DNA from: Pycnopodia helianthoides
Taxonomy: Eukaryota; Echinodermata; Asteroidea; Forcipulatida; Asteriidae
Direction: 5' to 3'
Length of the DNA stretch: 64,000 nucleotides
NCBI GenBank assembly: GCA_032158295.1
Contig: CM063246.1
Coordinates: forward strand, 10,107,608 to 10,171,607
This document shows, one piece after another, positions 1 through 12,635 of this stretch (position 1 is its first letter; the number at the start of each line of letters is the position of its first letter). The translations under genes were made by a program, and so were the position numbers. Under the pieces are notes generated by a model that ran no database searches, was not told the origin of the DNA, and worked only from the letters and a program-made list of their open reading frames with translations.

Positions 1-235
1 TATCTCTTTGAGCAGGACTAGAACTGCGCACAACAAGACTAGAAATTGTCTTATAAAATTTGCATTAACTAATGGATGAAGTTGGTTTTGGCCTCTCTGT
101 CTTCACATACAGTTCCAGTTAAATTAAATTGGCTGTATTTTAAAACTTGCCCTTTATCTTTTTTTTCACCCCCATTAGTCCCTGTTGAATTATCGGCAAA
201 CTATTTCTCAAATATTATTTGGTTTTTTAATCTAA

Positions 236-367
236 CACCGATGCATGTAAAGCACTGTATACTCAGTACTTTCCCGAGTTCTGTGGAAAAAAAACACAGG
301 CATGATACTCGGGAAAGTACTGAAAGTACTGAGTATGCAGTGCTCTACATACATCAGTGTTAGGGTA
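236..367. repeat. Foldback repeat (inverted SINE-like ends)
   Basis: The left arm runs from the motif acaccgatgcatgtaaagc through cagtactttcccgag. The right arm repeats it inverted (ctcgggaaagtactg, then gagtatgcagtgct and a degenerate acatcagtgt). The same terminal sequence, acaccgatgtgtataaagcac, recurs at about 3041, 32264 and 35363, so this is a dispersed family rather than a local hairpin. Confidence 0.65.
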
Positions 368-1393
368 AAAAACAAGTAATGTTCTTTATCCCCGATGCAA
401 ATTTGTCATCTATTTATTTCTCAAATACCCAGGAATATTTTCTTGATTTCATTGACCTCTTCTTATTTCTGTTTCTTCTTCTTAAAGATAAATACATGTA
501 CAGCATTGGTGATCGTGTGATTATATTTGCAAAATCCGTATAATCAGATAATCTTAGGAATTATTGCACTAGTGTTAGTTTAAAAAGGGCGCCCTGTCAT
601 TGGAGCACTACTACTACATTACGTCCTTAGTACAAGATATGCACATCGGGCATGACATTCTACCTACTTTAGTTTGTTTTCCGATTTTTTTTCAGAACAA
701 TTGTTATTAATAAGACCTGAAAAGGTTATTAGAGCCAACACCATGTGTACATGAAGGTAAGCTCTTGTACCCGATAAAATGTCTCTACTTTTTCCAAATA
801 TCATGCCTGGTACATGAATTCATGCAGAGGTTGAAGTTCCTTGGCCAAATATTATTGTCTAGGGACTGTTCAATTCCCTTCCAACAACTTGAAGGGAAGC
901 CGCCATCAAAACAGTTGCATTGATTTTGGCTGGCAACCAGTCCAGTCAAATTTGTCTTTTGTTCAGCAATTTTGTTTTGCTTTGGGCAAATTTGTGTGCT
1001 TTTCAGCTTAGTACGAATGTTTTGTCAGGAATTTTGCCAGAGATTGGATTGGTCCAGATTGATTGGGTTTCCCCAAAGTATTTAATGGGGCTTAACCATA
1101 GCAGTACCCTGTTGTATAAAGTATGTGTAATACCATGCATTTTTAGGCTGTAAATTACTCAAGAAAAATATTCAAATTTACAATAAATATTCTAGACACA
1201 ATGATTGCAGTCAAGGTATGCACAAGTTCAGAGCTGACTTCCCAAAGTTTATTTCAGTCACAACTTGAACTCTCACAAATGTCTTATAAGGTTGTGTGGT
1301 GTGATGTAAAAACTGATATACCCACGTCGTAAATCAGCCCTGCTACAGAGTATTTTCAGTTGGAATTTCATGCACAGTCATTCATTATACTTG

Positions 1394-1399
1394 TTTATT
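1394..1399 (-). promoter_or_regulatory. Candidate polyadenylation signal
   Basis: TTTATT on the plus strand reads AATAAA on the minus strand, about 500 bases beyond the stop codon of the minus-strand gene. It is the first AATAAA I noticed in that direction. In AT-rich DNA this hexamer is common by chance. Confidence 0.3.
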
Positions 1400-1901
1400 T
1401 TGGTTTGCCGATCGTAGTAAGAAAGTGATTGCTGGGTGGCAATTTTGTCAAACATGGCAGCATTTTAGATGGGAAGAATATTTTTAGGACATTTGGTTCT
1501 GGTTTTAAGTTGGTAAAAACTAATCTATCTGATTGAAAATTCTTGAAAAGGTTTCCATCGATCATGTATCGTACCGTTCGATGACAATTGACCATATTTT
1601 GACAGTGTGAGGGCGCTTTCAACAGTGAATTTTCCTGTACCACAACACAGTTTTATCTTATTTAGACTGCCTGTATGTTGTTTTCTTGTATCAATGGCCA
1701 AATAGATACTATAATAACAACAATGAAAACACCAGTTCGTAATTTACTTGTTTTGCATCATGCAAATTTGGTTCACAGACGCCCTCACAGTTAAAAATAC
1801 TGTGAATTAGGAGTAGCACTTAGCCAATGTTTCACTCCTTTTATAGTACGTAAAACTTCATTCCAACCAAGGCGTACTACAAGTCTGTCCCTGAAACTCC
1901 C

Positions 1902-2239
1902 TCATTCATTGTTCCCCTTTACCCGTGATCTTTTTAAGGTGGCATCCCTAAAGCTTTCAGATTTCCTCTTCAAGTTATTAAATGGTCTTGCCTGACTCTC
2001 CTCCATCTCCACTGTTTCTCTCACCCCCTCCTCCTCCTCCTCCTCAGAGTGCTGCACAGATTGGGGAGCCTTGAGGTGTGAATGTATTGCATTGCTCATG
2101 GGAGTCAAGTCATCGTCGGTGTCCTGTGGTTTATCACCTGGATCAATAAAGGAGAAATATAAAGCAGGCGTCTTTATTAGTTGATGTTGTCCCACAGCTC
2201 CATCTATGTCTGTTTCCCTACGCACAGTAATTATTGGCA
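1902..2239 (-). CDS. Last coding exon of the large nuclear protein
   Basis: A TTTCAG acceptor ends at 2240. The two first bases complete a split valine codon from the previous exon (g|tg), and the frame then stays open for 111 residues to the stop at 1902-1904. The peptide begins PIITVRRETDIDG, has a six-Glu run, and ends in a basic stretch (LKRKSESFRD, LKRSRVKG) that could act as a nuclear localisation signal. The phase match supports joining this exon to the giant exon. Confidence 0.7.
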
Positions 2240-5200
2240 CTGAAATATGAAAAGAAGTAGACTACTTTCCAACTGGTCAGTTGTACCATACCGTTGTGTG
2301 GACTTGCCTAGGTTTAAAACCAAAAAGGTAAAAATTGTGTTAACGATCGAGTATACTAACCAAGATAAAGCGTGACCATGTTCTAGTCATACTTGATTGA
2401 TTAGATTGCAATGATTACCTTTTTCTGTAACTTAGATGTCAACCATTTTCCCTTCCTTTCAAAAACGTTGCAATTTAATGTCATTTGTGTTTACCTATGC
2501 ACCGATGTGGCGCTGTTGCAATTTAACTTACATTTTTATATTATGTGATATTACAGTGTTAAATAACAATTGTGAGTTTTCATGAACTGAAATGCGCCAT
2601 ATAAAAATGAGTGGTTATCGTCATGTCACTGTCAGTGCAACATTTTTTTCTCCTAAAACAAATTTATTATGTTACACGCAAGTTTGAAAGTGTCAAAATG
2701 TTGTATCTTGCCTTAAAACAACCCGGATGTACACACAAAACCAATAGGTGCAGAGATACAATGTTTTTGCCCGTAATGTTTTTTGTGTGAGGTGAGACGT
2801 TTTGCACAATCAAGATACAACGTTCTTAATGTTATTATTATTACTACCTACTGTATTTTCTTGAGTAACTTAAACCCACGCCTACTTATGTCTACTCACT
2901 ACCATTATCTAACACAAATATCCTATCCTGTTTATTGTGGTTGGCTGGTTCAGCTTCGACTGTTTTACATTTCCATATTAAGTTCTCACCTGCTTATTAG
3001 CTTGATTTGGGTTGGCTTTTTAAAAATTTTGGTTTAACCCTTACACCAATGTGTAATAAGCATTGTATACTCGGTGCTGTCCGAGTCCTACGGGAAAACA
3101 AATTCACAGGCGTACTACTCGGCCCTGGCATTCCAGAGAAGATGTCTTGAACACTAGACCACCCGAGCATCCCGATGACGAGAGGACGGTTTGAATCCTA
3201 ATTACCAGCGGATGAATAAATATGCAAGTCACTGTAATCATACCTGTTAAACTGGACCTGGACCCCATCACACTGAGAGGAGCTTCTCCCACTTCAACTG
3301 AAATATCGTCTAAGATGGCATCATCATCGTCATGGTTGTTAGATAAATGCACCACCTCATCTTTGCTAAGTTCGTCTTCCTCCTCCCAATCTTCAACGTC
3401 AAAACCATCCCCAAAGGAGGATTTACTCTCATTGTCCAGGAAGATGTCTTGAACATTATCACATCATCAGAGAGATTACTCTCTGCCAAAGGGGACTCAT
3501 TTTGGCTTCTCTTAGAAATATTTGGCACAGTTTTGTCCGGCTGAGTCTTTTCCTTCATGACGAGGCTTTGAGTTGAGGACTCACTTGTCTCTACATCTGG
3601 TTGAGATCCATGGGTCCCATCTTTAGTCCCACCCTCTTCAATGAAATCATCTGAGATACTTTCATTTGGCACAGGGCTTCTCTGTGAAGCCACCTCTGAG
3701 GGGTTTGTGAATGGGTGATTCTCATCAGGATTGCTGGTTGACGATACACTGTCCTCTAGGATCCAGTCCCCGGTAATCTCGTCCCCGGATGTGTTCAAAT
3801 CTAAGATGTCATTGGCATGATTTGCACCATCAACTGCCCCAAAGAGTTCCTGTTCAGAAGATCTGTGTATTGGTAAGCTGGTTGCCAGTTGGAAACTGTC
3901 TTCCCCTCTCTCTGGAATGCTTTCTTCAAGGAAGTTACTAATCTGCTGAAAACTGTTCAGACCGGTGTCTTCTGAGAGGAAGTCATCCTCCGGAGATTTG
4001 TCAGTAGGAAAGCTGTCTGCAGAGTTACTGTCCTCTTGAAAACTATTCATGCTGGTATCTTCCACTACGACAGCTTCAAGAGACCCACTTGACAGAGAGC
4101 CGCCTTTGGAATTACTGTCCTGTTCATAACTATTTTCTTCCTGTGGAAAATCATCTCCTTGAGCACTGTTTTTAGAAAACTCTATCTCAAAGCTAGTTTT
4201 TGGGTTCACTGCCCTCTTCAAAACTGGTCAGTCTATCATCTGCATTTTCCTCTGTGATGCTCCTTGGTGAAAGAGCTACCATCAAGCACCATTTCATCTT
4301 CAAGTGATGTGTTTGTTGGAAAGCTATCCTCTAAATCAATCACTTGTTGAGAACTGCTTATACTGCTGTCTTCCTGTTGGAAGTCCTCAATCAGAGATTG
4401 TTTTGTTTGACAGCTGTCCCCTGAGCTGCTGTCTAGTCGTGTGGAATGATCTTCATGACTGTTCTCAGCTTGTGCTGAGTTGTCATCTTGGATAAAATCG
4501 CCAAGTGATCTGCTTGTGGGAAAGCTGTCCTGGGAGTTTCTTCCATGTTGGGTGGTATCTTCCAAGATAACATCTTCACTTTCTCCCACGGTTTGATTTT
4601 CTAAGATCTTTGATGTATGACCTTCTCTGTCCTCCCTTTCTCCCAAATCCCTGTCTTGGTCAAAGTTGAAAGCAGCAGACTCTGCAGTTGGAGATTTAGA
4701 TTCTGGTTCCCCACTTATCTTTTCAACCCTCAAAGGACGAATATCAACGACTTGTTCAGTTTGAGTTAATTGACGTTCCAACAAGGGCATCTTGCCTTCC
4801 TCCTCACTGTCTAGCAGGATGTCATCATTCGTGCTGCTGCAACTTCTTATACAAGGAACCACCTCAGATGGACAGGGTGATGCCTGTTGACATTGACTCG
4901 AGCTGGTACCCTCTAAAAGTGTGTTGTCTACATCTTTGGAATCGATGGCTTCTGACTCAAGACCAACTGAGTGTTTACTGGTTGAGGGTTGAGAGTCCAT
5001 GTCGTCATCTTCCATTTCACCTATGGCAATGTCCTTATTTACTCTTTGGTAATGCAGAGCTATCATAGTCAGAGGAAGGTCGGTTGGTCTTGCATCCTCC
5101 CTGTCACTCTCAATTTCTCTTTCCGAGTTATCTACATTGCTCCGATTCTCATTTGCATTCTCTGCATCATCGCTTGAGGAATCCTCTCCTTCCATGTTAT

Positions 5201-8200
5201 CTGAGTAGTTGGCATCTTTAGAATCACTGCCGTCAACGTTCATCTTTTCTTTGTCACTATCAACATCACTTGCAGACAGTTCCCCGGAATTTCCTTTCCA
5301 TTTCTTTGTTTCCAGATCATCTGGCTCTTCGAGATTGCATTTTTGTGGGTCAATAGGACTTGCTGATGTACTGGATGTGTGTCCTCTCGTTCTTTGTTCG
5401 TCAAATGGAAGGGTAGTTACCATTTCTTCACCACTGGACAATATTTCAATTACCTCATCTTTATTCAGGTCGGGTGATTGGGATGAAGAATTGGTTTTGG
5501 CTTTTTTCATATCAGTCACTGTCTGTCGGTCTTCTGAGTTTGGAGACTTTTCTTTCCTTTTCTTCCTTTCCAATGGCAACATCATCAATCCCAATCCAAA
5601 GTCAAGTCCCAATCCTCGCAGGCTACGTCTCCCTGGTACAGAAACATTAAGAAATCTTTGCCTGACTTTTGAGGGCGTGAGACTTTTCTTTTTCACAGGT
5701 GTCAAGTTATGCAGTTGAGGTTTGGGCTGTGATGGGCTGCTGGTTATGCTTTGTTTGAGAGCACCTGGACGGGATTTTTTCCTAACAAACAAAGACGAAG
5801 AACCTTTTGGACTTGGCTCAGTCCACTCCCCCTCACACCCTTCTTGTGTTTTAACTGAACTTAGATACGTTGAGTTCTCATATTCCTTGATATTCAGTTC
5901 ATGGTCTCTACTGTGGCGATGTTTATGTTTGTGCTTCTTATGCTTGTGCTTGCTTTGTCTTTTGTAATGTTCTGGTGGTAAGTTCCTTCGAGAGCGCCTT
6001 CTTAAAAGCATCGATTCTTGATGCAAGATTCCTGTGGTATTAATGAACTCCTCAAGGTTACCCTCCTGTGTTGATGTTGGTTTGTTACCCATCTTGAAGG
6101 GTGGGGCAATGAAGTCCACCCATTCCTTGGCCTGCTGACTCGTCATCCTCGTCTGGAGTATGCCTAGTTTTCGGGTATCATCGAGACAGGTGATGGCAAC
6201 ACTCGGCTCGGCATGTTTGCTCAAGTGACTCGAAAAATCTTGCTGGTCTTCAACATTTCTTGCATTCCCAAGCAGCAATGTGGAGCACACGGTGCAAGCA
6301 CTGGAGTACCCTGAGGTGGAGACGTTGAAGAAGGATGCCAGCATGGCCGTCGGAATGTGAACTATCGGCAAAATTTTCCCTGCCGGAGGGTGGGTTGTGC
6401 AATCAATGTGATGGAGCTGCAGCAACATTAGCTGTGGAAAGAACTCCTTGCAGCGAGCACACTCATACTGTACTCTTTCGTCAATTTTTATGAAATCAGC
6501 TGCTTTGAATGTATTTGTGTCTTCGAACTGAGATTTCAGAAGCTGAATATCCAAGGCTGGTTCTTTCAAACGGGCAAGAAAGCTGGCTCTACCCAATGGA
6601 TCACCAACTGGTTCGAACATGGGTTTAAACACAGGCACAGTATGTTGAGCCTTATTAGCAACAAGCTCTGATGGCTCAACAAAACCGCTTAGTTGACTGT
6701 CCACCAAAGATCTACTTCCAATAGACTGTGACAATGGAGATGTTGCAAGTGCGCTTATCCTGCTGTTAATGCTGTCTCTCTTATGTGCTATGTCGGTTAC
6801 TAAAGAAGGAGTGTCCGCCTTCGGGGTGGATTGCGGAAGTTTGCCTACCACTGGAAGATTTGCCGCAGAATCATTTGTGTGTAGAGGGGGTTGAACAATG
6901 CAAACAGCATGTTTTACTTTAGATTTCTTGTCAACCGGAAGGTGTACCATGAGTTTTTTTGAAACATTAGTCTGGTTGACGGGCACCTTCACAAGGTAGG
7001 AAGGACCATCGCCATCTTCCTTGGAAGACCTGTTACTCGGTGCTTTGGGTACTTTGATCATGTAGGACACCATGGGTGGTCCCGCTGGGGTGCTGGCCTT
7101 GCTCTGCAAACTGGAGGTATCGAGTACTTTGTTGCTCGTTGTTGAAATTGAAGCTCGGACGGTGGTTATGTTTGCATCCTTCAACCTTGAGAATTTAGCC
7201 TGACTATCAGCATGTACAATATGGGGACCTATTGAGGTAGGTTGAGTTGACGTCACCCCCTGATGAGCAGCTGTTGTCTTTATAGTATCAAAATGTTGTG
7301 CTTTCAGTACTGCAGGAGCCACCGTTCTCTTACAATACTCATGGTTAAAGATTGCTGGAACAACTGATTCAGGTAAAGGACTTACATTATACAAGGTGGC
7401 AGCATTTATCAAAGCAGTTGATGCTTCCATCTGAAATGGCGGTTGATTTGCTACAGTATCTGGACAGGGCATAACTACTGGAGCTGAAACTGCTCTATTC
7501 AGACTTAATGGGGCGATGCTCAAAACATTTGATTTCTTGGTGGCGACACTGCGCACCATAAATGCAGCCTGACCTTGTTGCGGTGGGGTCGGTTTAGCAG
7601 CTTCCTGGGGCTTAGGGGCAATGTTCTTGTGCAACGGAACTGGACTGCCGCTTGGCACAGACAAGCTTCTCACTGGGAGTGCTTTTGCTCCCATGAGTTC
7701 CTTAGTGTTGGCGGATGATATCATGTAGGTAGTACCAGAGATTTTGGTCACTACCGGAGGCCCACCGACAGACTGTTGTTGGAACACTTCTCTTACTTTG
7801 GCACTGAGTTCTCTGTTAACAACTGCTCGTCTCTTATCGTGCAAGTCGGTATCGGGTCTCGCAGTTAATATCGTCATTGTCTTTACCGATGGAGCTGAAT
7901 CACCAGTGATTGTGCCTGTAGCTAGAAATGATGGTTGATAATTTTGAGATGTTGGTCTACTTAACACTGAATTAAATACAGGAGTACTTTCCGGTGAACT
8001 TATGGTTGGATCTCTAATTGGTTGGGAGGAAGAAAGACTTTTAGGTGCTATCTGTTGACAACTTTTAGTAGGCCTACTAAACACTGAAGTTGCAGGATAA
8101 CTCTTCGGCTTACTAGTGGTTGGAACTCTACTAGGTTGTGAGAGGGACTTTGCCAAGGGAGGTCTTCCAGGTCCCCTGGGAGTCTTATCTGTCCTACTCT

Positions 8201-11200
8201 GTGCTTCAATTGAAGTGACTTTTTTGATGAGGTAGATTTGCTTGTTAGAGCCAGACGATGAAGAAGTTTCTTTACCTTTTGCATTTGGATCCACTAACAC
8301 TGGTTGTGCAAGCAAGGAATCTTCAGGGAGTTCAAGGGCTGATGCTGGTAACTTGGTTATCTCTGTCGTTGCTTGATTCTTCACATACCACTTAAGAGGA
8401 GTCTGGTGGTCCTTAATTATATGCTCTTTAATCTTCTGCCACGTCCCAGTGAAGGAACACATTTTGCATTTCATCTCTTCCTTCCGGTGGACCATAATTA
8501 AGTTGTGGCTACGTCGTACGTGCAACTTTAGTGAGTTCAGGGACTTGTTGCTGTTTCCACAAATTTGGCACGACCAGTCACTTTTCACTGATATTTTTTT
8601 ACCCTCATTGGCAGCCTTCACGTTTTTTGATCCAGTGGTTTTGCCTGTACTTGAATCATCTTCATCTGAGCTGTCATCAACACTTATCACTTCTGAAGTG
8701 TCATCTTCAATAACAAGGACATCGTCATCGCTTTCCTCCTGTCCAGCTTCTTTGTTCCCCTTGACAGTGGAGTCTGATTCTTTTTCCTCCGCATGGCTTT
8801 GAGCAATCTGGTTATCCTCACTGACTTCTGAAGCAGAATCTGCCGACTGTTTGTTTTTTTCGAGGCAAACTGAACCCAAACTCTGTTCCTCATCTGAATC
8901 TGAAAGGCAAATGGGTTCTTGGGAATCATTTACATCTGGATTGCTATTTAAACAGTCAGAGCCAGTAGCTGTATCCTTGGCCAGATTACCATCTCTTGAC
9001 TTACTATGTTCGACAAATCCGTCCCCCTCTCGGGGTTTGGCAAGATCATCTCGATCTTTATGCTCACTCTCAGATTGTTCACAGATGGTATTATCTTTTT
9101 CTTGATCTTTGGCTACACTGTCTCCGTCTTGAATGTCATCTTCATTGTCCTCTTTCCCATCATGCTCGCCAACGTTGTCTCTTTCTTGCAGCATAATATC
9201 AGCATCTTCTTGATTTTTAGTGCTACCTTCTCTAAGAGACTGGTCATCTTTATTCCCACTCTCACATTGCTTGGAAGTGTCCTGTCCATTAATTGTGTAA
9301 TCATCACCCACCAAACCTTTATAGCCCTCTTTTTCATCATCACTTATAAGGTCACAAACCTCTGAGGTACTGTCTTCCAAACTTTCTTGACCTGCTGTTT
9401 TTATCTCAGGAACCTTCTGAACGCTATTGTCAACAGTACTCTCCCCAAGTTTTTTCTTGACCGTTCCTCTCCATCTTTCGCAGTTTCTTTACCAACGTTT
9501 AAAATTCTCCCACAGTCGTTCTGAATGTCCTCACTTGCATCAGATAGAATTGCGTCATTGCTGTCTCTGCATTGCATTTTGTTTTCAAGTAGAATTGTAT
9601 CAGTTTTATAATCTTGGTGACTCTGTCCAGACTTAGTTTCTACACCTGCTTCAGATGACTCTACGTTTCCAGTGCGCCTCCTTGCATCATCCACTCCTTC
9701 AGACGATTTGACATCACCCGGTGAATCTCCAGACATTCTCGACTCACATCTTCTGTCATCCTCAGGGTCTTCATGCGATGGCTCATCTGCGACACATGTG
9801 GTAGAGTCATGTTCTGTTGCCTTAAACAGGATACTGTCGGCATTGTCATTCATGTTTTCTGTGTCCCCCTTATTTTGTACATCCTGCTCCTCGTCTGCTG
9901 CCTCCAGATCATCGTCTATGTCAGAAAGAAACATGATAGACCCTTCAGATAAGGGAGAACTTGTTGACTCTCTGAAATCATCTCTGTCAATTTCTGTAGG
10001 TTGTGTGACGACAAAAACAGAAGGTTGCGTTGCAGAACAAGCATCTTGTTTCCCAATACTGCGATCCTTACACTGCCCATCAACATCTTGCTCATTCTCT
10101 TTCTCTGGATTAGATTGAGATTGTACACTCTTTGGTACGCTGTTGATCATTTCAGTTTGCTCTGCCTCAGTTTGATCACATTCTAAGACACCTCTGTCTT
10201 GTAGTGAAAATTGGTCCTTATCAACCTGACTCTCAACTTCATCGAGAATACCTTGCGGATTGATGACACCTTCGGTATGTTGCTCAGTAACAATTTGCAC
10301 ATCAGAAAGACTTTCTGTGACTCTGTTGGAAGTACATGTGATTGTATTGGAGATGCTGTCTTCGCCATTTCCTGTGTTATGCTGATGTTTGTTGCTATCG
10401 TCAAAAGAGAGATCTGCTGCGAAGCCTACAGATTGAATATTACTAGGATCGTTTCCACTTGGTTTTTGAGGTACAGACAAATCATCCATGCAAACATCTT
10501 CTCTGTCTTGCATATTGAAGTCTTCTGGCATTACAGCAGATATGTTCTGATCTTGGCTGGGAGTAGTTGAGCTCCCAGAACAAAACTGTTCTGAGAGGGA
10601 GGGAAATTCCAGTACTTGTTGCTGCACTCTGCTGAGGACAAGCTGGTCCCTCTCCAAGGAATTGCAACTTTCCTCGAGGGAATCCCGACAACTTGTTGCA
10701 AGTTGTGAATCAGTTTTACCTGTGTCTTGCCATGTTGCTTTAAACAGGTCAATGGACTCATCAGCAGGTGCGGAAGCAAGTTGTGGAAGTTGAGAACTCT
10801 GCTGAGAAACAGTACTAGAGTTCTGAGTGGAACATTGCTCAGTACTGTCCTCAGTGATAGGGTCAGAAAACAGGAGTTCATCGGCAAGGCTAGCTTCCCT
10901 TTGTTCGGCCATCACTTTATTGTCAGTTTCAAAGGACTGGTCATCAAGATTCATCTTAGAATCGGTAGATAAAATATCACTTGTCCAGGACATATCCTCC
11001 TCAAAAGCATCTGGCTCTGACTGACGGCTCTCCAGGTACGACGGCAAGCTTTCTTGAATTCTGTCAGCATCCACGTTGTCCAAATTGAGCAGATTTGATG
11101 GAAGCGGTTCCACTACTTCAGTGTCCCAAATGAACTTGGTTGGCTGAGTGCCCGTGGAATGGTCTGAATACCTTGACGGTGAAGAACTAGTCGGATGCTT

Positions 11201-12005
11201 TTGAAAGTTATCAGTATTATCCTCGCTGTGAAGCAGATTACCTTGACATGATGGTGCCGGTAGAAGTCCTTGAGGCGCACTGTCTGCTCGGTAGTCCTGC
11301 ATACCAAAGGTGTGCCCCGACAGTCCAGGGGGCTGAACTTCAGAAACAGGGGCAGAGAAGTGATGCAGGGCATTGTCCACGGCCCATATGTTTTCATGTG
11401 ACCATCTTGCAGGTTGATTGATTGAGCTCAGAACATCGAAGAAAGTGTATAAAACTGATTGCCAAGTCAACTGAAGAATGGGTCCTGTGTTACCATTACA
11501 TTGCTCGGTTGTTTTCTCCTATGAGAAACAAAAACAAAACAAACAAAAAAACCTTTTTAAACAAAAATATCGCTATGATGCTAATTTGTTTGGATTGATT
11601 GTTAATCAATTTTCACTGGAAAAAGAGTTACAGTTAAAAACAAAGAATGGGAGTTAAAAAACCAAGAAAATTTAATGATTAGCTACACACTTAACCAGGT
11701 AATTTTTGACATTAAAATGTAACATTCGTTGTTGTTACTCTCAGCAAGGATGCAATTGCTGATATTATTCTTTAATATTTAGTTTGCCCAACAGGTTTGT
11801 ATTACATACTATGCCTTGTAGTGTAGATATTGTTCTTATATTGTCATCTATTTATTCTAGTGCCGCGGAGTAGATTTCAGAATTCGGAAGACTACTTAGT
11901 TCTGACAAGAACTGCCCTGCTTATTAACTACTACCTGTGCCAGAGGTAGGAAATCGGCCGGGACTTCTAATTTTCGCTTAGTGGATCGAGGGGACTTTAT
12001 CTCCA
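1902..12005 (-). CDS. Large uncharacterised C2H2/AT-hook nuclear protein (about 2,890 aa, 3 coding exons found)
   Basis: I do not recognise this gene. Coding exons in transcript order are 12005-11935, 11518-3244 and 2239-1902. The last intron has a GTATGA donor and a TTTCAG acceptor, and the phases agree (0, then 1). Most of the protein is Ser/Asp/Glu-rich and probably disordered. Visible elements are a C2H2 finger (about 8570-8500), a second one (8470-8405), a degenerate Cys/His finger (about 6475-6395) and an AT-hook core, PRGPGRPP (about 8180). There is a Lys/His-rich basic run near 5965-5910. SUMO-interacting-type hydrophobic/acidic motifs include PICLSDSDEE, VLVIEDD, VISVDDSSDED and VIEILSSGEE. 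A degenerate repeat built on DSFPTxxSxED recurs at 4.6-3.9 kb. A DNA- or chromatin-associated SUMO-binding role is inferred from motifs only. The frame breaks near 9450, 4240, 4205 and 3460, which look like assembly indels. The start codon is not certain. Confidence 0.72.
2240..3243. other. Intron of the minus-strand gene, with a SINE-like repeat
   Basis: This 1.0-kb intron is AT-rich. From 3041 to 3200 it holds a diverged copy of the family whose ends read ttacaccgatgtgtaataagc and whose body carries a tRNA-like segment (gatgtcttgaacactagaccac). The remaining 800 bases show nothing I can name. Confidence 0.55.
3244..11518 (-). CDS. Giant 8.3-kb coding exon of the large nuclear protein
   Basis: The exon begins after a pyrimidine-rich tract and CATAG at 11519 and ends at an ACAG|GTATGA donor at 3244/3243. 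Reading blocks on the minus strand are about 11518-9451, 9450-4240, a short block 4240-4205, 4205-3460 and 3460-3244. Each switch needs a one-base correction: one base appears lost in the A6 run at 9450-9455 (minus sense) and one near 3460. At least two changes are needed between 4245 and 4200, because the flanking frames do not overlap there. Residue composition is continuous across every break, which favours one protein. The N-terminal part includes a more hydrophobic, possibly folded segment (LTWQSVLYTFFDVLSS). The zinc fingers and AT-hook are in the middle and the Ser/acidic repeats are at the end. Confidence 0.75.
11935..12005 (-). CDS. Probable first coding exon of the large nuclear protein
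   Basis: Minus-strand exon flanked by GCTGCAG and a GCACAG|GTAGTA donor. It reads EIKSPRSTKRKLEVPADFL followed by PLAQ, ends in phase 0, and joins in frame to the giant exon. It starts with TG GAG, so if the preceding non-coding exon ends in A, the split codon would be the ATG start; I could not find that exon. The short basic peptide and fitting phases support it, but the acceptor is weak. Confidence 0.45.
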
Positions 12006-12332
12006 CTGCAGCAGTGAATTTCTAATTGGTCTCCTGAAATCAAAGAACAATATCTACAGGGCATAATAAATATATACACACAGTGTTACCGCAAAATGAA
12101 TAACATTGATAACTCACCATGCAATGCCTCAAATCCCATATTTTAATTTTTTTTTTATTATAAAAATCCTGTCGAGCTGTGCAACTAACACTTTCCCTGA
12201 CCATTTTTATTCATTTAAATTCTCACCTTTTTTTCCTGGGTCTGATTTCACAAAAAATATGTAAGCAGACATTTTCTGCTGATGGAGCATTCCTAAGCAG
12301 AATGTCTCTATTTCATAATCTAGAGCTGATTA

Positions 12333-12635
12333 TTGTAAGCAAACTGCAAAAAGGAGCCTATTTGTTGGTGGTAGCAGAAAAAAACAACAAAGTGATGTAA
12401 ACACAAGTGTAATTTTTCAAATGATGAAGAAGATTTTAAGGCCCTCACATTCAATTATTGATGTAAAGGCCGAAACAAATTTCCCGCTTTGGGATAATAA
12501 AGTGAATTGAATTGAATTGAAAAACCTTTGTGAATGTGAGGGCCTTAAAATCTTCTTCATCATTTGTAAAAATACACTTGTGTTTACATCACTTTGTTAT
12601 TTTTTCTGCTACGATAAGCCTAAAAATTTGCTTAC
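12333..12635. repeat. Foldback element with about 70-bp near-perfect arms
   Basis: The left arm (gtgatgtaaacacaagtgt ... aagattttaaggccctcac) is repeated inverted on the right (gtgagggccttaaaatctt ... acacttgtgtttacatcac). The inverted match continues more weakly outward to gtaagcaaa / tttgcttac. The spacer carries a short gaattgaattgaattga microrepeat. Confidence 0.8.

Larger units (their letters stand above)
1..1901. other. 3' flank of the minus-strand gene; no gene seen
   Basis: No ORF here looks like a protein-coding exon: the open frames are short, low in information and resemble no family I know. The stretch holds a foldback repeat near 236-367 and a possible polyadenylation signal for the minus-strand gene near 1394. 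The rest is AT-rich single-copy-looking DNA. Confidence 0.5.

Noticed and set aside
4205..4245. A short intron as the cause of the frame change in the giant exon
   Set aside because: The available GT/AG pairs are weak and would give an intron of only about 70 bases. Composition continues through a third frame in between, which fits two small indels better.
5209..5718. Plus-strand frame of 169 residues opposite the giant exon
   Set aside because: It is the antisense shadow of the Ser/acidic-rich minus-strand protein, which yields Ser/Leu/Phe-rich open frames on the other strand.
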